Origin: CAJXYS01 sp913063035
GTDB taxonomy: Bacteria; Pseudomonadota; Alphaproteobacteria; Rhodobacterales; Rhodobacteraceae
Direction of reading: 5' to 3'
NCBI RefSeq assembly: GCF_050586465.1
Contig: NZ_JBOCEG010000002.1
Location: forward strand, 124,001-188,000
Length of the DNA: 64,000 nt
Below are positions 35,887 through 46,300 of the stretch, piece by piece (within the stretch, counting starts at the first letter, position 1; each line of letters begins with the position of its first letter). A model generated the notes under the pieces. That model saw nothing but the letters and a program-made list of their open reading frames with translations. It ran no database searches and was not told the DNA's origin. Both the position numbers and the translations under genes were made by a program.

Positions 35887-38800
35887 ATGAATTTGGAAAT
35901 CGTTATCGGAGTTCCCGAACCGGGGCAACTCGTCGAAGTCAGAAGGCGGCTCTGGGTACTCGCGGATATCACCGCGTCTACGCCCTCCGGCGCAATTAGC
36001 GAGCCTCAGCATCGTGTTCGATTGGCGTCGATCGAGGACGACAGCCTCGGTGAAGAAATTGAGGTCATCTGGGAGATTGAACCCGGTGCCCGCATCCTGG
36101 AACGCGCTGGCCTTCCAAAGATCACCGGCCGAGACGATACGCGAACTCTGGAGGCATTTCTCGACGCCGTGCGTTGGGGGGCGGCGACCAGCGCCGATCG
36201 GAATTTCCTTCAAGCGCCGTTTCGGAGCGGGGTGAGCATCGAGGACTTCCAACTCGATCCCTTGGTTCGTGCGATCGATATGGCGCGGACAAACCTCCTC
36301 ATCGCCGACGACGTGGGTCTCGGTAAAACGATCGAAGCCGGTTTGGTCATTCAGGAACTTTTGCTCCGCCACCGAGCGCGAACCGTTTTCGTCGTTTGTC
36401 CCGCATCGCTTCAAGAGAAGTGGCGGACGGAAATGCTCGAAAAGTTCGGTCTCGACTTCCGTATCGTGAATACCGAGTACGTGCGCTGGTTGCGTCGCGA
36501 ACGCGGAATCCATGCAAACCCCTGGACGTCGTTTCCCAGGCTCATCGTATCGGTCGATTGGCTGAAGTCGGGCGAACCACTCCGAACGATGCGTGACGTC
36601 TTGCCAGTCAGCGCGACCCATCCTCGTAAGTTCGATTTATTGGTGGTCGACGAAGCGCACAACGTTGCTCCGGCGGCTTCGGCTCACTACGCGCTCGAAA
36701 GTCAAAGAACGAGGCTCATCCGGACGATCGCTCCGCACTTTCAGCACAAGCTCTTCCTGACCGCGACGCCGCACAACGGTTTCCCGGAGTCCTTCACGTC
36801 GCTTCTCGAGCTTCTGGACAATCAACGGTTCTCCCGCAGTGTCGTGCCCGACGAGCGCCAGCGTTCGCAGGTGATGATCCGTCGATTGAAGTCGCAGATC
36901 GTCGATAAAAACGGCGATCCGGTCTATCCGCAACGTGTCCTCAAAACGTTGCCGGTGCCGTTCACCGATGACGAGCGGTCGATCCATCGGCTGTTGGACG
37001 AGTATTGCAAAAGCAGAGAAAATACGGCCCGTGAGGCTGGAGCCCCAGGCACGAAGTTCGTAAACGAACTGCTCAAGAAACGTCTCTTTTCGTCGCCGGC
37101 GGCTTTGGCCTCGACGCTTGAAAAACATCACACGACCCTGACGAGCGGTGGGGCTAAGAAAATCGCGTCGAAACTCGACGAAAGGATCCTGCGAAAAGCC
37201 ATCGCGAAAGCCGCTGAGGACTACGCGGACGACGGGTTGGTCGAAGCCGCTCAGGAGGAGGCGGTCGATCTTGCGACCAAGTCCAGCGCGCCTCTCTCCG
37301 CTCACGAGGTCCGACTTCTCGATCGCTTGCGGGATTGGGCGCAGGTCGCCGGCCGGAGACCCGACGCGAAGGCCCTGGCGATCGTCGATTGGATCGAGAA
37401 GAACCTCAAGACCGATGGAGAATGGAACGATCGTCGGGTCGTTCTCTTTACTGAGTACCGGACGACCCATCGCTGGCTTCAGGAAATTCTGTCGTCCCAT
37501 GGTTATTCCGATCGTTTGGAGATCATTCACGGCGGTGTCGATCAAGAAGAGCGCGAGCGCGTCAAGGCGGCGTTCCAAGCGCATCCGAAAGACTCCGCGG
37601 TTCGCATATTGCTGGCCACCGATGCGGCGGCCGAGGGGATCGACCTTCAAAACCACTGCAACTGCCTGGTCCATGTCGAGATCCCATACAATCCAAATGT
37701 CATGGAACAGCGAAACGGCCGTATCGACCGCCACGGTCAGCGTTACGACGAGGTGCTGATTTGGCATCCGGTCGATGCCGAACCCGACGCGGCGAAATCG
37801 CTTGGGGGCCATGAGGCGGACATCATCCGCGCACTCGAAAAGCTCGACGCGATGCGTGCGGACATGGGGGCGGTGAACCCCGTGATCGCGCCGCAAATGG
37901 CTGGCCTAATCGAAGGCACGCGCCGCGAACTCGACACGCGCGCCGCCGAGGCCAGAGTGGAAAAACAGCGCCGCTTCGTGGGAGCCGAGCGCCAACTCAG
38001 GGAACGCGTCGAAAGACTCCACGAGCGTCTTTTGGAGACCCAACGCGACTTCCATCTGACGCCGGAAAGGGTGCGTTCCGCCGTCGAAACCGGCTTGGCA
38101 CTGGCCGAAAAGCCCCCCTTGAAGCTGGTGGAGCTCCCGAATGCCCCGCCTGGGACCGTGTTCGAGATGCCGCCACTGACGGGGTCTTGGGCGCGCTGCC
38201 TCGAGGGGCTGCGCCACCCGCACACCGGTGTCATGCGACCGATCACCTTCGACCACGAGGTAGCCAAGTTCAGAGACGACGTCGTTCTCGTCCACCTCAA
38301 TCACCGTTTGGTGCAGATGTGCCTCCAGCTGATGCGCGCCGAAGTTTGGGCGCACGAAGACACCAAGCGCCTGCATCGCGTCGACGTCCGAAAGCTTCCG
38401 GACGATGTCCTCGAGCGTCCGGCGGTGGTCGTGATCTCGCGCCTGGTCATCACGGGGGGAAACCATCATCGGCTTCACGAAGAGCTGACGGCCTCTGGCG
38501 GGTATTTGACCGAGACCGGATTCGCGCGGGAAAGACTCGTCACACGCGTCGATGAATGGCTCGAAAATGCGGAGCCGCTGACCGTTGGTGAATTGGGTAT
38601 GGAAGCGTTAGCGACCAGGTTCGCAGCGAACGAGCCTTCGATCCGTCAAGCCATCGAGGCGCGGTCACGTGAACGTCTGCGTACGTTGGAGACGACGCTC
38701 CTCAACAAGAAAGACCAAGAAATCAAGAATATCACGACCGTCTTGGATGAACTCGCCGCTTCCATCGAAAAGGTGCTGGCCGAGGAAGACGAGCCCGAGC

Positions 38801-39018
38801 AGCTCTTGTTTGATTTCGACCAGTTCAAGGAAGAAGAACGTGCCCAGGTGCGTCGCGACTTCGCGGCCATTCGCGCCCGTCTCGGGCAGATCCCTGACGA
38901 GAAGCGGATCGAAACTGAGGCGATCGAGAGCCGATACGACGGGTTCTCGCCGCGCACCTTCCCCGTTGCCGTGATCTTCTTGGTCCCCGACTCGAAACTT
39001 TCCGAGGTATCCGGATGA
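35887..39018 (+). CDS. drmD: SNF2-type helicase DrmD (DISARM class 1)
   Basis: The protein has 1043 residues. A short N-terminal domain precedes the SNF2 core: motif I LIADDVGLGKTIEAG at about 138, II VVDEAHNVAP at about 252, III FLTATPHNG, then a second RecA lobe with VVLFTEYRTTHRWL, LLATDAAAEGIDLQ and QRNGRIDRHGQ at about 611. A long helical C-terminal region follows. DrmD is the class 1 DISARM helicase, an ATP-driven DNA translocase. Its stop overlaps the next start (ATGA). Confidence 0.9.
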   Translation: MNLEIVIGVPEPGQLVEVRRRLWVLADITASTPSGAISEPQHRVRLASIEDDSLGEEIEVIWEIEPGARILERAGLPKITGRDDTRTLEAFLDAVRWGAATSADRNFLQAPFRSGVSIEDFQLDPLVRAIDMARTNLLIADDVGLGKTIEAGLVIQELLLRHRARTVFVVCPASLQEKWRTEMLEKFGLDFRIVNTEYVRWLRRERGIHANPWTSFPRLIVSVDWLKSGEPLRTMRDVLPVSATHPRKFDLLVVDEAHNVAPAASAHYALESQRTRLIRTIAPHFQHKLFLTATPHNGFPESFTSLLELLDNQRFSRSVVPDERQRSQVMIRRLKSQIVDKNGDPVYPQRVLKTLPVPFTDDERSIHRLLDEYCKSRENTAREAGAPGTKFVNELLKKRLFSSPAALASTLEKHHTTLTSGGAKKIASKLDERILRKAIAKAAEDYADDGLVEAAQEEAVDLATKSSAPLSAHEVRLLDRLRDWAQVAGRRPDAKALAIVDWIEKNLKTDGEWNDRRVVLFTEYRTTHRWLQEILSSHGYSDRLEIIHGGVDQEERERVKAAFQAHPKDSAVRILLATDAAAEGIDLQNHCNCLVHVEIPYNPNVMEQRNGRIDRHGQRYDEVLIWHPVDAEPDAAKSLGGHEADIIRALEKLDAMRADMGAVNPVIAPQMAGLIEGTRRELDTRAAEARVEKQRRFVGAERQLRERVERLHERLLETQRDFHLTPERVRSAVETGLALAEKPPLKLVELPNAPPGTVFEMPPLTGSWARCLEGLRHPHTGVMRPITFDHEVAKFRDDVVLVHLNHRLVQMCLQLMRAEVWAHEDTKRLHRVDVRKLPDDVLERPAVVVISRLVITGGNHHRLHEELTASGGYLTETGFARERLVTRVDEWLENAEPLTVGELGMEALATRFAANEPSIRQAIEARSRERLRTLETTLLNKKDQEIKNITTVLDELAASIEKVLAEEDEPEQLLFDFDQFKEEERAQVRRDFAAIRARLGQIPDEKRIETEAIESRYDGFSPRTFPVAVIFLVPDSKLSEVSG

Positions 39019-42000
39019 AACCGACGTCCGTTCATTCAGAGTGGCTCTCTCTCATCGACGTCTCCGGCCCGTTCCTGGCCGAGCCGGTCTTGAACGAAGC
39101 CTTCCCTCAGGGCTTGGAGGGGCTCGAAAGCGACGTTCGACGTAGTCTTCGTCAGGCCTACGACGAATGGCGAGACGCGATCGACAACGAGGACCCGGAC
39201 GCGGAGGCTTATCACGCGGCTTGGATCGATCTCGTTTTGAGAACTGGACTAGACTTTGATGACGACGTTCTGAAGACGTCCGACGCGTTGCCTGAAAACC
39301 TTCGTTTCGAGGTGCCTGAACACGGTCTTACGCTTCGCCCCGATATGGCCGTTGTCGATGACCAGCATGCCGACAAACCCCTTCTCTTGGTCGTGACCTA
39401 CGACAGCCGCGTCGACCTTGATGACCCGGTGGCGGTCGATCGCTGGGCGACAAGCCCCGCCGAGCGCATGGTCGATCTCTGTCGCGGGACGGGCGTGCGT
39501 CTTGGGCTCCTGACGAACGGCGAACATTGGATGCTGGTCGATGCGGCCGTCGGAGGGGTGCCGAGTTTCGCGAGTTGGTACGCACGTCTCTGGGGTCAAG
39601 AGCCCAAGACCCTCCAATCTTTCGTCAATCTTCTAGGCATTCGACGCTTCTTCCTCGACCGCGAGGAACAGCTGCCGGCGCTTTTGGATCGTTCTCTCAA
39701 AATGCAGGACGAGGTGACCGACGCTCTCGGCGAGCAGGTCCGGCGTGCCGTAGAGGTCTTGATCCAAGCGTTGGATCGTGAGGATGCAAACCGAAATCGC
39801 GAATTGCTCGACGGCATCGAACCTAGCGAGCTCTACGAGGCCGGCCTGACGGTGATGATGCGGATCGTCTTTCTGCTGTCGGCCGAAGAACGCGGTCTGC
39901 TTCTTATGGGCGACGAGGGCTATGAGGCCAACTACGCCGTCTCGACGCTCAGAACGCAGCTACGGGAAAACACCGAGGAAATCCTGGAACGTCGTTGGGA
40001 CGCCTGGTCACGGCTCTTGGCGATCTTCCGAGCGGTCTACGCCGGTATCGAGCACGAAAGCCTCAGGATGCCGGCGCTCGGCGGATCGCTTTTCGACCCC
40101 GACCGGTTCCCGTTCCTCGAAGGCCGAAAGCGGGGCTCGAACTGGCGAAACGATCAGGCCGCGCCTTTGCCGATCGACAACCGGACTGTGCTCTTGTTGC
40201 TCGAGGCCGTGCAGCTCTTCCAAGGACGTACTCTCTCTTACCGTGCGCTCGACGTCGAACAAATCGGCTACGTCTACGAAGGTCTCCTAGAGCGGACGGC
40301 GATCAAGGCCAAAGAAATCACGCTCGATCTCGACGCGACCAAGAAGTCCAAGAAGCCGTGGGTGACGCTCGAAGAGTTGGAAACGGCGGCGACGAGCGGT
40401 CGCGAAGCACTCGCGGCACTCCTTCAGGAAAGGACGGGCAGTTCGGCGAGCCGTGTCTCCAACGATTTGGCGAAACCCGTTGATGATGCGGACGGAAACA
40501 AGCTCCTGACCGCCTGTCACGCCGACGTCGCGCTCAAAGATCGCATTCGTCCCTATTTCCATCTCCTTAGAAGCGATCCTTGGGGCTATCCGCTGGTCTA
40601 TCCGAAAAACACCTTCATGGTGACGACCGGGGCCGATCGACGCGAAACCGGGACCCACTACACCCCAAAATCGCTGACCGAAGCGATCGTCAAAGAAACG
40701 CTCGAACCGGTCGTATACGTCGGTCCCGCCGAGGGCGCGCCACGCGCCGACTGGCGCCTGAAATCTCCGGCCGAGCTTCTCGATCTCAAGATCTGCGATC
40801 CGGCGATGGGGTCGGGCGCCTTCTTGGTGCAAGTTTGCCGCTGGCTCGGTGAGCGCCTTGTCGAGGCCTGGGACGCGGCGGAGGCGGAACGTAAGGCGGT
40901 CACCCAGAATGGCCGTGTGGTCGACACGCTCGGCTCCGAGGAGCCGCTCGCCAAGGATGACGACGAACGTCTTTTGACGGCGAAGCGCTTGATCGCCGAG
41001 CGTTGCCTTTACGGAGTCGACCTCAACCCGCTCGCGGTCGAACTCGCGAAGCTTTCGATCTGGCTCGTTACGCTCGCCAAGGGGCGCCCCTTCGGGTTTC
41101 TGGATCACAACCTGAAGAGCGGGGACAGCCTGCTCGGTATCACCTCGCTCGAACAACTTCACACGCTCGAACTCGATCCCGGGCCGAATTCTTCCAAGAA
41201 GCTCTTCGCAGCGACGATCGACGAGGCGGTGGACGAGGCCATTCGTCTTCGGAGGGAGCTACGCGCGAAGCCGATTGTGGATATCCGCGACGTCGAAATC
41301 GCAGTGGATCTCGATCGTCGTGCACGAGAGGCTTTGGATCTGCCGATCCTGGTCGGGGATGCCATAATCGGAGACGCATTGGCGGAAGGTGGTGAAGGTG
41401 GTGATACGACGTCGCTTTCCTTGACAGTCGGCGAGGCCATGAAAGGCGATCCGACGTATATCGGACGGCTGCGTAACCAGGCCGGAGAAGGGCTCTCGAC
41501 GGACCTCCCAGCCGGACGTCCATCGCGACGGCCGTTTCATTGGGTAGTAGAGTTTCCGGAGGTGTTTTCGGCTGAGAAGCGCGGGTTTGACGCTTTGGTC
41601 GGCAATCCACCGTTCTTAGGCGGTAAACGTATTGTCGGCGCAATGGGCTCGTCCTATCTCAATTTTTTGATTACTAGCCTGGGTAAGAAAACGCGGGGTT
41701 CCTCAGATCTTGTAGCTTTTTTCTTCTTGGCTTCATTCTTGGTCTGTCGAAATCTAGGTTGTATCGGCTTGATCGCCACCAAGTCTATTGCCGAGGGCGG
41801 AACTAAAAAGGTCGGTCTAGAGAATATAATATCTTTAGGCGGAGAGATTTATTCGGCCGTCCGTTCCGAGACTTGGCCTGGATCCGCGAATGTCGTGACT
41901 AGCCGAATTCAAATATGTAAAGGAAAATGGTCCGGAAAAAAGACCCTCAATGGTTCTGAGGTTGCCGTTATCACTGCAGGTTTGGATGAGCATGAAAGGT

Positions 42001-43367
42001 GGAAGCCAGTAAAACTTTCAACAAACAGCGGTCTAATCCAACAAGGAACGGCACCTCTTGGAAAGGGATTTTTCCTATCCGAAACTGACGCACAAGCATT
42101 CATTAGAAACAAACCAAAATACTCCCAAGTGATATTTCCCTATCTTTCCGGTCAAGACATAAACCGAGTTCCAAATCTATCTGGGAGCAGGTGGATAATC
42201 AATTTTTGGGATTGGGAGAAGGATCAAGCAAGATCATTCGCGCCGGAGCTATTCGAAATTCTAAAAGAAAAAGTTAGAGGAGAGCGCCTCAATATGAAAA
42301 GCATGGGAGGAGCTGCGGATACATTCTGGCGACATTTATGGTATAGATCAGAATTGTATCACGAGTTAGGGTATTGGGCATCCTTTAACACACATCCAGA
42401 AGGGTATGACCCCGACTCGCCAAAACTCGAGCATGCGATAGTGGTTGCCACTGCAGCTACGAAATATCCAAGTTTTTCTCTGGTTCCGAATATCTCAATC
42501 TTCTCGAACACGCTTTGCGTTGTAGCCAGCGAGAGCTACAGCCTTTTCGCCTGCCTATCGTCCGACATTCATGCCGTTTGGGCCTACGCGAACGGCTCCA
42601 GGCTTCATGAACGCCTTAGGTACACCCATGGGGATATATTCGAGACCTTCCCGTTTCCTAATGGCATCTTGGAAGGTAATCACGAGGAACTCGAAGACCT
42701 CGGGCGTACCTTCTTCGAAACGCGCCGCGACTACATGGTCGCCCAGGATAAGGGCATGACGTCCTTTTACAATGATTTCCACGATCCCTCTAAGACAACG
42801 CCCGAACTCGAAGAATGTCGGACACTTCAAGCAGAGATCAACGAGGCGGTGATCCGAGCTTACGGGTTCGAAGGCGTCGATCTCGACTACGACTTTCACG
42901 AAGTGGCCTACCTTCCCGAGGGCAAGAACCTTCGTCTCACGATGAGCGAGGTCGCGAGGGAGGACATGCTTTGCCGTTTGACCGCGCTCAACAAAGAACG
43001 CCACGAGGCCGAACCAGACGGCTCGATTTCAAAGAAGCATGCAGCGAAAAAAGCTACGTCGAAAGCCAGGAAACCCTCTCCAAAGAAAGAAACAGAAAGG
43101 TCCACCGCCGCGATTTCGGATTTTTTCGCCGAAGACGGGAGCGCCAACACCGAGAAGCTACGAGACGCGACGCCGGAGCCGCCAACGGAGCGGCTCTACA
43201 ATTGGCTTTACGATCGGAACGGAACCTGGGTTGCAAGTAGAGATGCTGAGGCGGCGGTGGGGTTGTCGAAGGAGGAGTTCGAAGACGCCGTCCAGGCATT
43301 GATTGCCGATGACGATCTGTTAGTGCGAGAGGATGACGACGAGACTCTCCTTAGGGCCAAGGGCTGA
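39015..43367 (+). CDS. drmMI: Large N6-adenine methyltransferase DrmMI-like
   Basis: The protein has 1450 residues, with the layout of type IIG/BREX-like adenine methyltransferases. The N-terminal 550 residues are helical and resemble the leading part of Eco57I-type enzymes (ETGTHYTPKSLTEAIVKETL precedes the MTase core). SAM motif I is CDPAMGSGAFLVQV at about 594, and the catalytic motif IV is DALVGNPPFLGG at about 864. A target-recognition part (about 890-1190) is encoded by clearly AT-richer DNA. It would protect self DNA by A-methylation. Its gap to drmA is three bases. Confidence 0.88.
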   Translation: MKPTSVHSEWLSLIDVSGPFLAEPVLNEAFPQGLEGLESDVRRSLRQAYDEWRDAIDNEDPDAEAYHAAWIDLVLRTGLDFDDDVLKTSDALPENLRFEVPEHGLTLRPDMAVVDDQHADKPLLLVVTYDSRVDLDDPVAVDRWATSPAERMVDLCRGTGVRLGLLTNGEHWMLVDAAVGGVPSFASWYARLWGQEPKTLQSFVNLLGIRRFFLDREEQLPALLDRSLKMQDEVTDALGEQVRRAVEVLIQALDREDANRNRELLDGIEPSELYEAGLTVMMRIVFLLSAEERGLLLMGDEGYEANYAVSTLRTQLRENTEEILERRWDAWSRLLAIFRAVYAGIEHESLRMPALGGSLFDPDRFPFLEGRKRGSNWRNDQAAPLPIDNRTVLLLLEAVQLFQGRTLSYRALDVEQIGYVYEGLLERTAIKAKEITLDLDATKKSKKPWVTLEELETAATSGREALAALLQERTGSSASRVSNDLAKPVDDADGNKLLTACHADVALKDRIRPYFHLLRSDPWGYPLVYPKNTFMVTTGADRRETGTHYTPKSLTEAIVKETLEPVVYVGPAEGAPRADWRLKSPAELLDLKICDPAMGSGAFLVQVCRWLGERLVEAWDAAEAERKAVTQNGRVVDTLGSEEPLAKDDDERLLTAKRLIAERCLYGVDLNPLAVELAKLSIWLVTLAKGRPFGFLDHNLKSGDSLLGITSLEQLHTLELDPGPNSSKKLFAATIDEAVDEAIRLRRELRAKPIVDIRDVEIAVDLDRRAREALDLPILVGDAIIGDALAEGGEGGDTTSLSLTVGEAMKGDPTYIGRLRNQAGEGLSTDLPAGRPSRRPFHWVVEFPEVFSAEKRGFDALVGNPPFLGGKRIVGAMGSSYLNFLITSLGKKTRGSSDLVAFFFLASFLVCRNLGCIGLIATKSIAEGGTKKVGLENIISLGGEIYSAVRSETWPGSANVVTSRIQICKGKWSGKKTLNGSEVAVITAGLDEHERWKPVKLSTNSGLIQQGTAPLGKGFFLSETDAQAFIRNKPKYSQVIFPYLSGQDINRVPNLSGSRWIINFWDWEKDQARSFAPELFEILKEKVRGERLNMKSMGGAADTFWRHLWYRSELYHELGYWASFNTHPEGYDPDSPKLEHAIVVATAATKYPSFSLVPNISIFSNTLCVVASESYSLFACLSSDIHAVWAYANGSRLHERLRYTHGDIFETFPFPNGILEGNHEELEDLGRTFFETRRDYMVAQDKGMTSFYNDFHDPSKTTPELEECRTLQAEINEAVIRAYGFEGVDLDYDFHEVAYLPEGKNLRLTMSEVAREDMLCRLTALNKERHEAEPDGSISKKHAAKKATSKARKPSPKKETERSTAAISDFFAEDGSANTEKLRDATPEPPTERLYNWLYDRNGTWVASRDAEAAVGLSKEEFEDAVQALIADDDLLVREDDDETLLRAKG

Positions 43368-43370
43368 TCC

Positions 43371-46300
43371 GTGACGAAGCTCGTCCCATATAGCGATCTC
43401 GGGACGTCGGACCTAGTCGTGGATGCGATCTACGAGGGAGCACCGGGAGGCCTATTGTCCGGTGAGGCGATTTCGAAGGTATTGCCCGGTGTCGGGAACT
43501 TGGGTGGGTTTCGCGCGGCTGGCAGAGAATCGCGAAAGAAATTCGTTGTCCTCTACACTACTGGCAAGGACGCAGACTGGCCTGACCAATTCCATCCCGA
43601 GGTAGGAAGGTTTGTCTACTTCGGTGACAACAAATCTCCCGATCAGGAAATTCACGATACACGAGCCGGCGGCAACCGACTGCTTCGAGATGTCTTTCGA
43701 ACCCTGCAAAGCGAACAGGCTCAGCGAGCTGCTATTCCCCCGTTTTTCGTCTTCGAGAGGCAGCCGACATCGACGAGTTCAAGGTCGGCTCGTTTCCTCG
43801 GCATGGCTGTTCCAGGGCATAAGGACACGCCCGCCGAAGAGGCTTTGGTCGAGCTGCAAGGAAAGCGGGATGGGCGCCAATTCCAGAACTACAAAGCGAC
43901 CTTCACGGTGCTTGATGCGCAAGTCATCGCGCGCGCCTGGCTTCAAGATTTAGCGGCCGGAAACGCTTTGACGGAGAATGCACCAGCGGCCTGGATCGAG
44001 TGGGTCACAACCGGAAAGTACCGCCCACTCGTGACATCGGAGGGGTCGAGCGTGGCGAACACGGGCGATGCGCAACCGGGCAACAAGAGTGACGCAGATG
44101 GGCGAGGAGATCTGATGACAACCGAGACGACAGAGCCTAGCGTCGAAGCGAAAGAAAGCCGCAACGCCTGGGTCGTTCGAGCCGACCCTGGCGTGAATTC
44201 GGCACTGCGCTTCCCGAATTATTCTATCGCCTGGGTTTCGGTCGGCCCCCAAAGCGCCGTCAAAGAAAAGGATTGGATCATCGTTGTGGGCTCGGACGGA
44301 AAAGTCCGTGCCATCGGATCGGTGCTCAGAACGCGGTCACGCGACGAGATAACGACGGCCTATTTCGACAAGGTGCAAAACCTCGATGGCTCGAAATCCC
44401 TTGCCGGTGCCGGCCTCACTATGCCTGGGTCCGCTTCGATCTCTCGGCTGCAATGGAACGATTTCAGTGAGGCTGCGGAAAAGCTCACGGGGTCTTCTTA
44501 CGACCGAACACCGCTCATTCAGGAAAAAACTCATACAAACGCGCAAGCCTACGTGCGAGAGCTCCTACAGCTTGCCGTCATGGACGACCTGCTCGGTCCG
44601 GCGAATGGCCCACATGAGCGCATCGTAGATATGGATGTTCGTGCTCGGTACCTTGTCGGCAAACTCGCTCCGCGACAACCGGGTGACGCTAAGACCGGCA
44701 TCGAAGGGGTAGATGGTACGTCCTCGCCTGAGGATGAAGAAGAACCCGTGGATATGGAGATCCATAAGGGACGACACGATACAGGCGCCGAATTCGAAGG
44801 CGTTGCCGGCAAGGTCGACGCGGAAGCGGAGGCGGCGGACGAGATCGACGCTTCGAACAACCAGTCTCTGGTTCCGTCTAGTATCGGATTCACGTTCTGC
44901 GTCGATGGAGACGTCGACAAGATCGAACTCGACGCACGCTGGGGGCGCTACGAGCGCCTCTACGACCACGACCACACGAAGACTGTCAAACGTACAAAGC
45001 GGGATGCCGAAGGCAACGTACTCGAAACGAGAGAGGAGGAGGTAAACCTCAAGGTTTGGCAAAGGATACCTTGTGGGGGACGTCTTGTTCTCGATCTGGC
45101 CGAAGGGCCGTTTTCGAACCAGGTTCCGGACGCCGAAAACCCGGATGTAAAAATCAAGGGCTCTGTCAGTTCGAAGAACGCCAACGGTGACCGATTGATC
45201 ACCGTCTTTTTGATCAATACCCAAGAAGATCCCCCGCAAAACAAAGACAGTGCGTGGATATTCCAGCCCGAGATCGTCGCTCGTGCGGGGCACGATTCAG
45301 AAGAAAAGTCAATTTTCCGCCGGCGTTTGGCTTTCGACGAAGCCGGAGACGACCCAGAACGCGACGCACTCGAAATGGTCTATCGTGATCACGTCGAATT
45401 CGGTGTCGGACACGGTGTATCCGTCCACTCCGAGACCTTGGCAGGTGATCCGCTGCGTGGTCACGAAGTGCGAACGGCCGTCATTCCGGAATACGAGGTT
45501 CCCGTCACGGAAACGCCTGGCTCGAAACAAGAAGATCGTCCAGCCATGCGTGAGATGGTCCAGAAAGGCCACCTCGACATGGAATCCCTCGCGGCAATGG
45601 GAAGGGCCGATCTCGCCGCCGTTCTCAAGGCACTCGCGGACGATTACGAGGCCTGGATTGGAGAGCAGACGGAGCGCATCGGGAAGGACGTCATAGGACA
45701 CGATGCGCAAGCCGAACTCGCGATGGGAAAGTGTCGCGCGATCCTGGAGCGGTTGCGTGAAGGGATCGCCGTGCTGGCCGATCCGAGCGACGAGATGGCG
45801 CTGAGAGCCTTTCGCTTCGCGAACAGAGCCATGGCGCGTCAACGCGTCCATTCTCTATTTGCGCTTTCACAGCGCCGTGGTGAGGAAAAACCACTTGCCG
45901 AATTCGATATCCCGAAAAACCGGTCTTGGCGTCCGTTCCAGCTCGCCTTCGTTCTGCTGTCCCTGCCGGCGCTCGCCGACCCCGAGCATCGAGACCGGAC
46001 GGAGCCACTCGACGCTGCTGCCGATCTCCTTTGGTTCCCGACAGGGGGAGGCAAGACCGAGGCCTATCTCGGCGTCGCGGCCTTCGCCATGGCGATCCGG
46101 CGCTTTCAAACCGGTCTTGGTGGTTACGATAGCTCTCGGGGTCTTGGCGTCGTCATGCGGTACACGCTGCGGCTATTGACGCTCCAGCAGTTCCAACGCG
46201 CGACGGCTCTCATTTGCGCTATGGAAGTTCTGCGACAAGAGGCGGCCGAGGCCGGAGACCACACCCTCGGCGAAACGCCTTTTACCATCGGGCTTTGGGT

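Noticed and set aside
36637..37896. 419-codon minus-strand frame opposite drmD
   Set aside because: Shadow of the SNF2 helicase core; no initiation signal and no recognised motif.
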